The notes under the pieces were generated by a model. It was not told where the DNA came from, ran no database searches, and worked only from the letters and a program-made list of their open reading frames with translations. Positions 19,562 to 27,360 of a stretch of DNA of 64,000 nt are shown piece by piece (positions within the stretch are counted from its first letter, which is position 1; each line of letters opens with the position of its first letter). The DNA is from an uncultured Clostridia bacterium. GTDB taxonomy: Bacteria > Bacillota > Clostridia > TANB77 > CAG-508. Both the position numbers and the translations under genes were made by a program. The stretch lies in assembly GCA_934167755.1 (NCBI GenBank), contig CAKPLT010000002.1, positions 50,720-114,719 of the forward strand, written 5' to 3'.

Positions 19562-20083
19562 TTATCTACTATATCTAAAACTTCTTCCGCGACATCCACA
19601 ATTAGAAAAATTCGAATTTAAATCATTAGTAGCTAAAAGATTTCCATTAGAAAATGCAATATTATTATCATTATTGCAGCCACAATTGCAACAATTACTA
19701 TTATCATTATCTCTACATTGGATTGTATTCCCATTTATTCTTGCTAAAACAGTTCCATTGCTATTAGCTATTGTAAGTGTCTCATCACTGTTATCATTAT
19801 TATTATTATTGTTGTTATTATTACAATCACATGTTAAGCACCTGTTATTCCTAAATAAATCTGAGCTTCTAAAAATGCAATCCAAAAAGGCTACAATGAA
19901 TGCTAATATTCCAAGTGCTATTGCTATAATTACAAATGTAGTATTATTAAATACAGCTGCTACTATTAAAAGTGCTGCAAATATAGCAAATCCAACTAAA
20001 ATTGGGCAATGTATAATTCTTTGTAATACTATTGCAAATATTATTACTGCAAACACAATTGAAAAAAATATAAATAAATTCAT
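19562..20083 (-). CDS. Membrane protein with Asn-run and Cys-rich tail
   Basis: 173 residues. The first ~75 hold three closely packed hydrophobic helices (FIFFSIVFAVIIFAIVL, ILVGFAIFAALLIVAAV, FVIIAIALGILAFIVAF). Then come CLTCDC, a run of nine Asn, and a tail with paired cysteines (QCRDND, CCNCGC, NCGC) ending in GRSFRYSR. The spacing suggests metal binding or disulfide cross-linking; no family recognised. The Asn run is encoded by a short AAT/AAC microsatellite that may vary in length. RBS AAAGGAGATATATAATT is clear, and the gene stands alone with its own terminator. Confidence 0.75.
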   Translation of the reverse strand: MNLFIFFSIVFAVIIFAIVLQRIIHCPILVGFAIFAALLIVAAVFNNTTFVIIAIALGILAFIVAFLDCIFRSSDLFRNNRCLTCDCNNNNNNNNNDNSDETLTIANSNGTVLARINGNTIQCRDNDNSNCCNCGCNNDNNIAFSNGNLLATNDLNSNFSNCGCRGRSFRYSR

Positions 20084-20132
20084 AATTATATATCTCCTTT
20101 TGTATATTTTATGAATTTTTTTATATTTTGTT

Positions 20133-20870
20133 CTATGAATACATAACTTTTACTAAATACAATCCATTAGGAGGTAAAGTTTTACCTGCATTTTCTCTCT
20201 TACCCTCTTGAATTATTTCAGCAATTCCTTCTGGATCTATTTTTCCAAGCCCTACTTCAACTAATGTTCCTGCTATAATTCTCACCATATTATATAAAAA
20301 TCCATTACCTGTAAGTTCTATAAAAATTTTCTCATTTTCCTGATATACATTTGCTTCATATATAATTCTGATACTACTTTTACTACTCGTGCCACTTGCT
20401 TTAAAAGCCTTAAAATCATGTTCACCTTCAAGATATTTAACAGCTCTTTTCATTTTTTCCACATTTAGTTTTTGAGGAATATGTGTTTCCAAATTTCTAT
20501 ATATTGCTGTTCCCTCTAGTGAATTATTTATAATATATCTATAAGTTTTCCTTTTACAACTCAATCTACTATGAAATCTTTCATCAACTTCTTCTGCCTT
20601 TTTTATGACAATTGATCTTTTTAACTTTGAATTGATTGCTATTGCAAATTTTTCTATCGGAATCTTTGAGTTTGTTTTAAAGTTTGCTACTTGCCCTAGT
20701 GCATGTACCCCTGCATCAGTCCTTCCAGATGCATTTAATTCAATATCTTCTCCTGTTATTTGTTTTATTGCTTGTTCTATTGTACCTTGAATATTTAATT
20801 TGGTAGGCTGTTTTTGCCATCCATTAAAATCTTTGCCATCATATTCAATTGTTAGTTTTATATTTCTCAC
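20133..20870 (-). CDS. truA: tRNA pseudouridine(38-40) synthase TruA
   Basis: 245 residues. The catalytic Asp lies in GRTDAGVHALGQVANF (~50-65), with RTYRYIINN and GNGFLYNMVRIIAGTL also characteristic. It converts U38-U40 in the tRNA anticodon arm. The start is GTG 20870 with AAGGGATAAAA before it. A terminator upstream (20893-20920) separates it from cdaA. Confidence 0.96.
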   Translation of the reverse strand: MRNIKLTIEYDGKDFNGWQKQPTKLNIQGTIEQAIKQITGEDIELNASGRTDAGVHALGQVANFKTNSKIPIEKFAIAINSKLKRSIVIKKAEEVDERFHSRLSCKRKTYRYIINNSLEGTAIYRNLETHIPQKLNVEKMKRAVKYLEGEHDFKAFKASGTSSKSSIRIIYEANVYQENEKIFIELTGNGFLYNMVRIIAGTLVEVGLGKIDPEGIAEIIQEGKRENAGKTLPPNGLYLVKVMYS

Positions 20871-20892
20871 TTTTATCCCTTCCTTTAATTAA

Positions 20893-20920
20893 GAAAAGTG
20901 GCCATATATCTGCCACTCTT
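20893..20920 (-). terminator. Terminator after cdaA
   Basis: GAGTGGC/GCCACT stem with a TTTTCTT tail on the minus strand, just after the cdaA stop. Confidence 0.65.
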
Positions 20921-20931
20921 CTTTTATTTCT

Positions 20932-21864
20932 TTATTTGCTTTCTTCTTTTTTCTTAAATTTACCAGCAAACTCTTTGATAGTTTCTTTTATATTTTTTCT
21001 ATCTTTTTTTGCTTTTGCCTCATTTAATCTTTTTGTAACTATATTACTAATTAATATTTTTTTCAAAACATCTTCTCTAACATCTGCAATTAATGTTCCA
21101 TCTTTTGCAACTGAAACTTTTCCAGTTTCTTCTGAAACAATTATTGCTATACTATCTGATTCTTTTGATATACCAATTCCAGCTCTATGACGAGTTCCAA
21201 GTTCTTTTGCTATATCTTGGTCACCTGCTAGTGGCAACATACATGCCGCAGCAGCTATTTTATTATTACTTATTACTACTGCCCCATCATGTAAAGGTGT
21301 ATTGGGTATAAATATATTTACTAATAATTGTGGTGAAACTTCTGCATTCATAGAAATTCCTGTTGATATTATATCTTTTATTTGTATATCTCTTTCTATT
21401 ACTATTAATGCTCCTGTTTTATTTTTTGCTAGTTCATATACTGCTATAACTATTTTATATATATCTTCTTTGGTCTTTGTTATTATATCTTTATCAAATC
21501 CAAAAAATCTTGAAAATTTATTTGTTCCTCCAAGTTGTTCTAAAGCTCTTCTTATTTCTGGTTGAAATATTATTATTATAAGTATTACTCCCCAGTCCAT
21601 TACTGTAGATAATATATAATTCAATATGTGTAATTTTAATATTCCACTTAATGCTGTTGCTATTACCAAAAATGCAATTCCTTTTACTAATTGCCATGCT
21701 CTAGAATCTTTTACTATTCTTAATAATTCATATGCTAAAAATATTACTATTGCAATATCAAGTACTAATGAGATTAATTTTATTGGATATTCTTGATACA
21801 TTTTTATATATGTTAATATATTTTGTTCATAAAAATTATTTAATATCATTCCTATGTTATTCAT
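20932..21864 (-). CDS. cdaA: Diadenylate cyclase CdaA
   Basis: 310 residues. Three N-terminal membrane helices (~15-90), then a DisA-type cyclase domain with DGAVVIS and GTRHRAGIG, the two active-site motifs. It makes c-di-AMP, which controls potassium, osmolyte and wall homeostasis. The C-terminal ~35 residues are a Lys/Glu-rich tail longer than in Bacillus. In many Firmicutes cdaR (ybbR) and glmM follow; here a terminator and truA follow, so the usual regulator gene is not adjacent. The DUF4044 gene lies 21 bp upstream and is probably co-transcribed. Confidence 0.95.
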   Translation of the reverse strand: MNNIGMILNNFYEQNILTYIKMYQEYPIKLISLVLDIAIVIFLAYELLRIVKDSRAWQLVKGIAFLVIATALSGILKLHILNYILSTVMDWGVILIIIIFQPEIRRALEQLGGTNKFSRFFGFDKDIITKTKEDIYKIVIAVYELAKNKTGALIVIERDIQIKDIISTGISMNAEVSPQLLVNIFIPNTPLHDGAVVISNNKIAAAACMLPLAGDQDIAKELGTRHRAGIGISKESDSIAIIVSEETGKVSVAKDGTLIADVREDVLKKILISNIVTKRLNEAKAKKDRKNIKETIKEFAGKFKKKEESK

Positions 21865-21885
21865 ATTTTTTCTCCTTATGTATAT

Positions 21886-22047
21886 CTATTTTATATTTTG
21901 TACTACAAAGTATATACATGTTGAGCAAGATGCTAATACCATTGCTAATAATAAAAATAATGCCATCGCCTTTGAAAATATTTTTTGTTTATCTATTTTA
22001 TTTTTTACTTTTACTTGTTCTTGATTTTCCTTTTTATCTTTTTTCAT
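21886..22047 (-). CDS. DUF4044-like 53-residue membrane peptide
   Basis: A short gene: ATG 22047 behind GAAAGGAAGATAA, stop TAG at 21886-21888. The product has a Lys-rich cytoplasmic start and one membrane helix (AMALFLLLAMVLASC) ending in YFVVQNIK, as in DUF4044 small proteins of Firmicutes. It lies 21 bp before cdaA in the same direction and shares its promoter, so it may be a small partner of the c-di-AMP cyclase; this role is inferred only from position. Confidence 0.8.
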   Translation of the reverse strand: MKKDKKENQEQVKVKNKIDKQKIFSKAMALFLLLAMVLASCSTCIYFVVQNIK

Positions 22048-22092
22048 TATTTATCTTCCTTTCTACTTTTTCTTATTTACATTACAATATAT

Positions 22093-22120
22093 ATTATAAC
22101 ATAATATTTTTCTTTTTCAA
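22093..22120 (-). promoter_or_regulatory. Promoter of the DUF4044-cdaA operon
   Basis: Minus strand TTGAAA (22115-22120), 16-bp spacer, TATAAT (22093-22098), 45 bp before the start codon at 22047. Confidence 0.6.
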
Positions 22121-22160
22121 TATGTAAACTAAATTTTTTAATCATTCTATATTTGTTTTA

Positions 22161-22269
22161 GTCAAAGAAATATCAATTTAAAGTTTAACAAGGTATTTAA
22201 AATTTGTTGCAAACAAATTTTAAATAGCAAAGCGTCCGCAGTTGAGCTGCAAAATGATATTTTTTTGAC
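22161..22269. repeat. Structured intergenic element, copy 1
   Basis: Nested inverted repeats: outer GTCAAA/TTTGAC with ATATCA.TTT pairing, middle stem 22182-22189 with 22241-22248 (AGTTTAAC/GTTGAGCT, G-U allowed), inner perfect 13-bp hairpin 22196-22224 with loop GCA, and unpaired GCAAAGCGTCCG. A second copy at 44139-44235 keeps every stem through changed bases. It abuts the stop codon of the nucleoside phosphorylase gene; the cdaA promoter lies beyond it, so it is not part of that leader. Confidence 0.75.
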
Positions 22270-23543
22270 TATATAATACAATCATTTTTTATTTTATATA
22301 TTTCAAGTAATTTACTTTCTGCTTTTCTCAATTTTATTTCATCATTTGCACATATATATGCTAAAAAATCTCCTTCTAGCACTTCATCTCCTACTTTTTT
22401 ATTTAAAATAATTCCAACATTTGCATCTATTTTATCTTCTTTTTTGATTCTTCCAGCACCCAAATAACATGCCAATTTTCCAATTTCTTCTGCATTTATT
22501 TCTTGAACCTTTCCTGATTTTTGAGTTATAACTGCTGAAATGTATTTTGCTTTTTCAAATTTAGTTGTATCTTTTATATATGATATGTCTCCACCTTGGT
22601 TTTGCACCATTTCTACAAACTTATTATAAGCTGAACCATTTTCAATTGCTTCTAACATTTTTAATTTATTTTCTTCTATGCTATTTCCTTTTCCTGCAAG
22701 TTGTAACATATTAGCCCCAAGTTCAAGTACAACTTCTTTCAAATCTTTAGGCATATCTCCTTTTAAGAAATTAATTGCTTCTATTACTTCTAAAGAATTT
22801 CCAACAGCATATCCTAATGGTTCATCCATAGGTGTTAATATACATCTCACTTCTCTTCCTGCTAAGTTACCAATTCTTATCATTTGTTCAGCTAATCTTT
22901 GAGCATCTTCTCTTGTTTTCATAAAAGCACCTTTTCCAACTGTAACATCTATAACAATTTTATTTGCACCACTTGCTATTTTTTTACTCATTATACTAGA
23001 AGCTATTAGAGGAATATTTTCAACACATGAAATCGTATCTCTTAATGCATATACCTTTTTATCAGCTGGTGCTAAGTTCATTGTTTGACCAATCATACTT
23101 ATTCCAATTTTTTTAACATTTGAAATAAATTCATCTATTCCCACATTGGTTCTATATCCTGGTATTGATTCCATTTTATCAACGGTACCACCAGTAAATC
23201 CTAGTCCTCTTCCAGACATTTTTGCAACAGGTATTCCCATTGCTGCAATTATTGGTAATAATACTATTGAAACTTTGTCACCAACTCCACCCGTACTATG
23301 CTTATCAACAACATTTTCTCCAAAGTATGTTAAATCAAGTACTTCTCCTGAATATGCCATTGCTAGTGTTAAATCAGTTATTTCTCTATCATTCATACCA
23401 TTTATATATATTGCCATTACTAAAGCTGCTGCTTGATAGTCTTGTATTTCTCCATTTGTATATCCTTTAATAAAATATTCTATTTCTTCTTTACATAATT
23501 CTTTTGCATCTCTTTTTTTAGCTATAATTTCTAATATATTCAT
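22269..23543 (-). CDS. pdp: Pyrimidine-nucleoside phosphorylase
   Basis: 424 residues, family length. The glycosyltransferase family 3 signature KMSGRGLGFTGGTVDKMESI (~108-127), the phosphate-binding STGGVGDKVS, and the C-terminal PYNP domain with KSGKVQEINAEEIG are visible. It splits uridine or thymidine to base and (deoxy)ribose-1-phosphate. The symbol could equally be deoA; substrate range cannot be told. Start ATG 23543 follows AGGAGG. Upstream lies rnhB with a GGACCGGGTACAT palindrome between them. Confidence 0.93.
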   Translation of the reverse strand: MNILEIIAKKRDAKELCKEEIEYFIKGYTNGEIQDYQAAALVMAIYINGMNDREITDLTLAMAYSGEVLDLTYFGENVVDKHSTGGVGDKVSIVLLPIIAAMGIPVAKMSGRGLGFTGGTVDKMESIPGYRTNVGIDEFISNVKKIGISMIGQTMNLAPADKKVYALRDTISCVENIPLIASSIMSKKIASGANKIVIDVTVGKGAFMKTREDAQRLAEQMIRIGNLAGREVRCILTPMDEPLGYAVGNSLEVIEAINFLKGDMPKDLKEVVLELGANMLQLAGKGNSIEENKLKMLEAIENGSAYNKFVEMVQNQGGDISYIKDTTKFEKAKYISAVITQKSGKVQEINAEEIGKLACYLGAGRIKKEDKIDANVGIILNKKVGDEVLEGDFLAYICANDEIKLRKAESKLLEIYKIKNDCII

Positions 23544-23559
23544 TTGTTGCCTCCTATTC

Positions 23560-23588
23560 GGAAATTTGGGACCGGGTACATAATTTCC
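23560..23588. repeat. GGACCGGGTACAT palindrome, copy B
   Basis: GGAAATT...AATTTCC arms around TGGGACCGGGTACAT. Same motif as copies at 15475 and 39188-39260. It fills the gap between rnhB and pdp. Confidence 0.7.
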
Positions 23589-24215
23589 TTATATAAAATG
23601 TGTTGTAAAGCTTCTTCTATGTATAGGACAAAGTCCATACTCTCTAATAGCTGCAATATGCGCTGCCGTTCCATAGCCTTTATGTTTTTCAAATCCATAT
23701 TCAGGATAAACTTTATCCCATTCGCGCATAATTCTATCCCTAGTAACTTTTGCAATTATAGAAGCTGCTGCAATAGAATAGCATTTTGCATCTCCTTTAA
23801 TAATTGATTCATATGGAATTCCTAATGTATCTATATGATTTAGTGCATCTACTATAATCAAATCAGGTCTTACAGTTAATTCTTGCAAAGACATTGTTAG
23901 CCCTTTTTTTGTTGCATTTAAAATATTTATTTCATCAATTTCATCTTGTCCTATAATTCCTACTCCATAGCTAATAGCCTCTTCTAAAATTTGATCATAT
24001 AATTTTTCTCTCTTTTTTTCTGAAACTTTTTTTGAGTCATTTACTCCTTCAATCATAGAATCTGCTGGCATAATTACACTCGCTACAACTACTGGTCCAG
24101 CTAAAGGGCCTCTCCCTGCTTCATCTATACCACAAATTATATTAAATCCTTTTTTTCTTAATTCATTCTCTTGTTCTTTTAATTGCACTAACCTTGTTTC
24201 TTCTTTTTCTTTCAT
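23589..24215 (-). CDS. rnhB: Ribonuclease HII
   Basis: 208 residues. GIDEAGRGPLAGPVV supplies the Asp-Glu pair, LIIVDALNHI the third Asp, and GDAKCYSIAAASIIAKVTRD the conserved helix. It removes RNA from RNA-DNA hybrids and single ribonucleotides in DNA. Start ATG 24215 behind GAAAGGAATAAT; a membrane protein gene lies 26 bp upstream. Confidence 0.96.
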   Translation of the reverse strand: MKEKEETRLVQLKEQENELRKKGFNIICGIDEAGRGPLAGPVVVASVIMPADSMIEGVNDSKKVSEKKREKLYDQILEEAISYGVGIIGQDEIDEINILNATKKGLTMSLQELTVRPDLIIVDALNHIDTLGIPYESIIKGDAKCYSIAAASIIAKVTRDRIMREWDKVYPEYGFEKHKGYGTAAHIAAIREYGLCPIHRRSFTTHFI

Positions 24216-24241
24216 TATTAATATTATTCCTTTCTTCGGTC

Positions 24242-24739
24242 TTACTCCTCTATTAACTGTGTTAATGTATATTTTCCTTCATATCCTTTTGTATTTATTA
24301 CTTCTACTGCAATGTTTGTGAAGTCATATTTCACAATAAAATATCCATATGTTTCTGAATTTAAATCTTTTATTCCCATTTCATTTAAAATTGTTTCATC
24401 TAAATAATAACAATTTTCATCTATTGTAACTTCTTGCGGTATACTGTTTTTTATTTCTGAATCTTGAACTAATATTCCTTTTAAATTTTCTTTTTTTATT
24501 TCATTTATTTTTGTTAAATCTTCTTCTTTTTTGGCATCTAAATTAACTGTTTGAAAACATACTTCTTCTAAATCTTTTTTTGTCTCTGCTTGTATTAAAA
24601 GCATATTTGTTCTTAAATCCTGTAATCTATTTTTTTCTACTATGTTTTCTACATAATGTATTATAAGTGATGCAATAGCTATTATTATAACTATCCCTAT
24701 AATTAATACCGGTGTTGCTACTCCTTTTTGTTTTTCCAT
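24242..24739 (-). CDS. Membrane-anchored hypothetical protein, pilin-like N-terminus
   Basis: 165 residues. MEKQKGVATPVLIIGIVIIIAIASLI is a short basic leader followed by a hydrophobic helix that runs into an amphipathic helix, as in type IV pilin-like proteins, but the Glu at position 5 of a mature pilin is missing, so this is only a resemblance. The C-terminal ~90 residues are probably an extracellular mixed domain. RBS GAGGATTGAATAAAG is good. Probably co-transcribed with rnhB. No function assigned. Confidence 0.7.
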   Translation of the reverse strand: MEKQKGVATPVLIIGIVIIIAIASLIIHYVENIVEKNRLQDLRTNMLLIQAETKKDLEEVCFQTVNLDAKKEEDLTKINEIKKENLKGILVQDSEIKNSIPQEVTIDENCYYLDETILNEMGIKDLNSETYGYFIVKYDFTNIAVEVINTKGYEGKYTLTQLIEE

Positions 24740-24926
24740 CTTTATTCAATCCTCTCATTTTTAACTTACTTATATTATATATATTGTAAAATTTATTTTC
24801 AAGTGTAAAAAAAATTTTTTTATTTTTTCAAAAAAATCATTAAATTTACACTTTTTTCACAATTCTTTCACAAATATTGTGTATCATATAAATAGTTAAA
24901 AGTTAAAAGAAAAGGAGGTCCTTAAA

Positions 24927-26165
24927 ATGGACGAAAATGAAAACAGATTTGAAGTTATATCAAGTAAAACTTCAAAATCAAATTTTAATAATAAACCAAA
25001 TAGCTTTGGTAAATCAGTATTATTGCCATTCTTTAGTGGTATTGTTGGTTGTTCACTTGTAATCGGTACATGTTTTGGAGTTCCATCAATAAAAGAAAAG
25101 TTAGTTGGAAAAAATAGTACAAATTCTACAATACAAGCTTCTACTTCACCAGCAGAAGGTTCTACATCGAATCTAATATCACTATCAAATTATTCAAACA
25201 CTGCTGTTTTTGCAGCAAATAAGATACTACCTTCAATAGTAGGTATAGAAGTAAGTTACACAGCGACCTCAAATTCATTCTTTGGATTTGGAGCCCCTTC
25301 TACTTCTACTGCAACTGCAACAGGTTCAGGAATAATTATTAGTGAAGATGGATATATCGTAACAAATAATCATGTTGTAGACACAAGTTCTTCAAGTTCT
25401 TACTCATATTATGATATTTCAGATGCTACATCTGTTAAAGTTAAACTATACGGCTCAGATGAAACTTATGATGCAAAAATCGTAGGTAAAGATTCTCAAA
25501 CAGATTTAGCTGTTTTGAAAATAGATAAAACAGATTTAACAGCTGCTGAATTTGCAGATTCTGACCAAGCTGTTGTTGGTGAATTTGTAATGGCTGTTGG
25601 TAGCCCACTTGGTTTAGATACTACAGTTACTACAGGAATTATCAGTGCTGTTAATAGAGAAGTTGAATCTGAAGGAACTAAATATGTATGTATTCAGACA
25701 GATGCTGCTATAAATTCTGGTAACAGTGGTGGTGCTCTTGTTAATAGTGATGGTAAAGTTATTGGTATAAATACTTTAAAACTTTCTGGTTCAGGTGTTG
25801 AAGGAATTGGATTTGCTATTCCAATAAATTCTACTCTTGATGTAATATCACAATTAAAAGATCATAATAAAGTATTAAGACCTTATATTGGTATTTCTGG
25901 AATTGACTTAGACGATTCTACTGCTAAAAGATATAATTTAGTTTTAGGTGTTTATGTTAAAACTGTTCAAGATTTTTCTCCTGCTGAAAAAGCTGGATTA
26001 CAATCTGGTGATGTAATAATTCAAGCTGACGGAAAAGATATTAAAACTATGGACGAATTAAATGAAATTAAAAATTCTCATAAAATTGGTGATACTATAA
26101 CATTAAAAGTTAATAGAAGTGGTCAAGAAAAAGAAGTAACTGTTACACTTGAAGAAACTCCCTAA
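24927..26165 (+). CDS. htrA: HtrA/DegP-type membrane-anchored serine protease
   Basis: 412 residues: one membrane helix (~35-55), an S1C protease domain with catalytic His in TNNHVVD, Asp in TDLAVLKI and Ser in NSGNSGGALV, and a C-terminal PDZ domain (~310-405, VKTVQDFSPAEKAGLQSGDV). It degrades or refolds damaged exported proteins at the cell surface. It is one of few plus-strand genes, with AAAGGAGGTCCTTAAA before ATG 24927 and a terminator after it. Confidence 0.95.
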   Translation: MDENENRFEVISSKTSKSNFNNKPNSFGKSVLLPFFSGIVGCSLVIGTCFGVPSIKEKLVGKNSTNSTIQASTSPAEGSTSNLISLSNYSNTAVFAANKILPSIVGIEVSYTATSNSFFGFGAPSTSTATATGSGIIISEDGYIVTNNHVVDTSSSSSYSYYDISDATSVKVKLYGSDETYDAKIVGKDSQTDLAVLKIDKTDLTAAEFADSDQAVVGEFVMAVGSPLGLDTTVTTGIISAVNREVESEGTKYVCIQTDAAINSGNSGGALVNSDGKVIGINTLKLSGSGVEGIGFAIPINSTLDVISQLKDHNKVLRPYIGISGIDLDDSTAKRYNLVLGVYVKTVQDFSPAEKAGLQSGDVIIQADGKDIKTMDELNEIKNSHKIGDTITLKVNRSGQEKEVTVTLEETP

Positions 26166-26269
26166 TTTTTCAAATTTTCACTTTAAATTCACACAATGAA
26201 CAAAATTAATTGATATATTATAAGCATAGTCAGTAAGAACTGATTAAACAAACATCCCCTTTTATTTTC

Positions 26270-26300
26270 AAAAACGGCCTAGATAAACTAGACCGTTTTT
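26270..26300. terminator. Bidirectional terminator between htrA and the DUF3298 gene
   Basis: AAAAACGG-CCTAG pairs with CTAGA-CCGTTTTT around ATAAA; A-run and T-run on both sides serve convergent genes. Confidence 0.85.
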
Positions 26301-26307
26301 AATTTAT

Positions 26308-27159
26308 TTACATTACTACTATATCCATCTCATTAGTATTATTTTCGTTTCCATACGCATATATTATGTATACCGCATTATCTTTTCCCATAAAATATTC
26401 TGTTACATTATTTATGCTATACATATCACTTGTATAATCTCTTGTATATGTTGAATATCCTAATTTTTTTAGTTCTTCTGCTTTTTGTTGCGCACTTTTT
26501 ATTTCTTCTTTTATTTTTTGATTAGCTGTTTTCTTAGTAATTCCTTTTACTTCAAGCATATCATCTATAGTATATTCTTTTTGATTTTCTAAATCATAAT
26601 TATATGTTTGAATAATGTCCCTTTGTGGATTTGTTCCTTCTTTTAATGTAGACCTTACAACTAATGATAATATATTATTTGATATATATGCACTATATTT
26701 TACTGTATAGATAATATTTTCATTTTGAGTATTTAATATGCTTTTTGCTTTTTTCTCAAATGTATCTTTTATTTGTGTATTAAATTCACCTATTTTATCA
26801 TTATTTATATTAATGTATGGTATATTTACATCTAATTCATAATCATTTATCTTTTTTTCATGGCTTTGATATCCTAAATATATAATTTCTTCTTTTGATT
26901 CCACTTTAGTAATTTTGTAGCTATTATTGTCTGCATAATTTACTTTGTTTTCAAATATATTATAAAATTCATTTTTGTATTGATTTAACTCACTTTCAGT
27001 TAATGCGGGTAATGCTCCATTTCCTGTTGTTTTTTTGTCTCCAACTATTTGTAATACTACTGTTAGTATAACTGCAATTAAACAAACAACTAATATTGTG
27101 ATATATAATATTTTCAACTTTCTATTTTTTTTACTTTCATCTTCTATTACAACATTCAT
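26308..27159 (-). CDS. Membrane-anchored DUF3298/RsiV-like protein
   Basis: 283 residues. One membrane helix (~18-42, ILYITILVVCLIAVILTVV) and an extracellular domain. VNIPYININNDKIGEFNTQI (~112-131) and the later QKEYTIDDMLEVKG match the DUF4163 plus DUF3298 arrangement of RsiV-like lysozyme-binding anti-sigma factors. No anti-sigma N-terminal domain is evident, and no sigma factor gene is adjacent, so a sensor role is uncertain. RBS ACGGAGG. It lies 57 bp downstream of the spoIIID 3' half. Confidence 0.75.
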   Translation of the reverse strand: MNVVIEDESKKNRKLKILYITILVVCLIAVILTVVLQIVGDKKTTGNGALPALTESELNQYKNEFYNIFENKVNYADNNSYKITKVESKEEIIYLGYQSHEKKINDYELDVNIPYININNDKIGEFNTQIKDTFEKKAKSILNTQNENIIYTVKYSAYISNNILSLVVRSTLKEGTNPQRDIIQTYNYDLENQKEYTIDDMLEVKGITKKTANQKIKEEIKSAQQKAEELKKLGYSTYTRDYTSDMYSINNVTEYFMGKDNAVYIIYAYGNENNTNEMDIVVM

Positions 27160-27216
27160 ATTTTTTCCTCCGTAATTATATTTTATAATCTTTTGTTAAA
27201 AATTGCAATACCTTTA

Positions 27217-27360
27217 TTATTTTTTCAAGTATTTTAATTTTGTTGCCATACCTCCTCTTATATGCCTTTCTGCTTTATTTTCATCTAAAATACATCTTAC
27301 CTCTTTAGCAAGTACCGGATTTATTTGAATAAGCCTTTCTGTTACATCTTTGTGTACTGT
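27217..27360 (-). pseudogene. spoIIID: spoIIID 3' half (codons 48-94), separated by an intervening element
   Basis: Reads TVHKDVTERLIQINPVLAKE... and ends HIRGGMATKLKYLKK, which matches the C-terminal half of SpoIIID (ERLPEINPDLA..., HLRGGEATKLKY in B. subtilis). The half has no start codon of its own that would make a SpoIIID; the open frame extends upstream into element DNA. The 21-bp core 27340-27360 is identical to 37117-37137. Joining the two halves gives 94 residues, the normal length for this mother-cell transcription regulator. In the integrated state the recognition helix region is cut from the rest of the protein. Confidence 0.9.

Noticed and set aside
22161..22269. Structured element as a riboswitch of the cdaA or ligA leader
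   Set aside because: Each gene has a good promoter downstream of the element, so the element would not be in the mRNA leader.
24242..24739. Genuine type IV pilin
   Set aside because: The hydrophobic start is pilin-like but the conserved Glu at mature position 5 and a clear prepilin cleavage site are missing.
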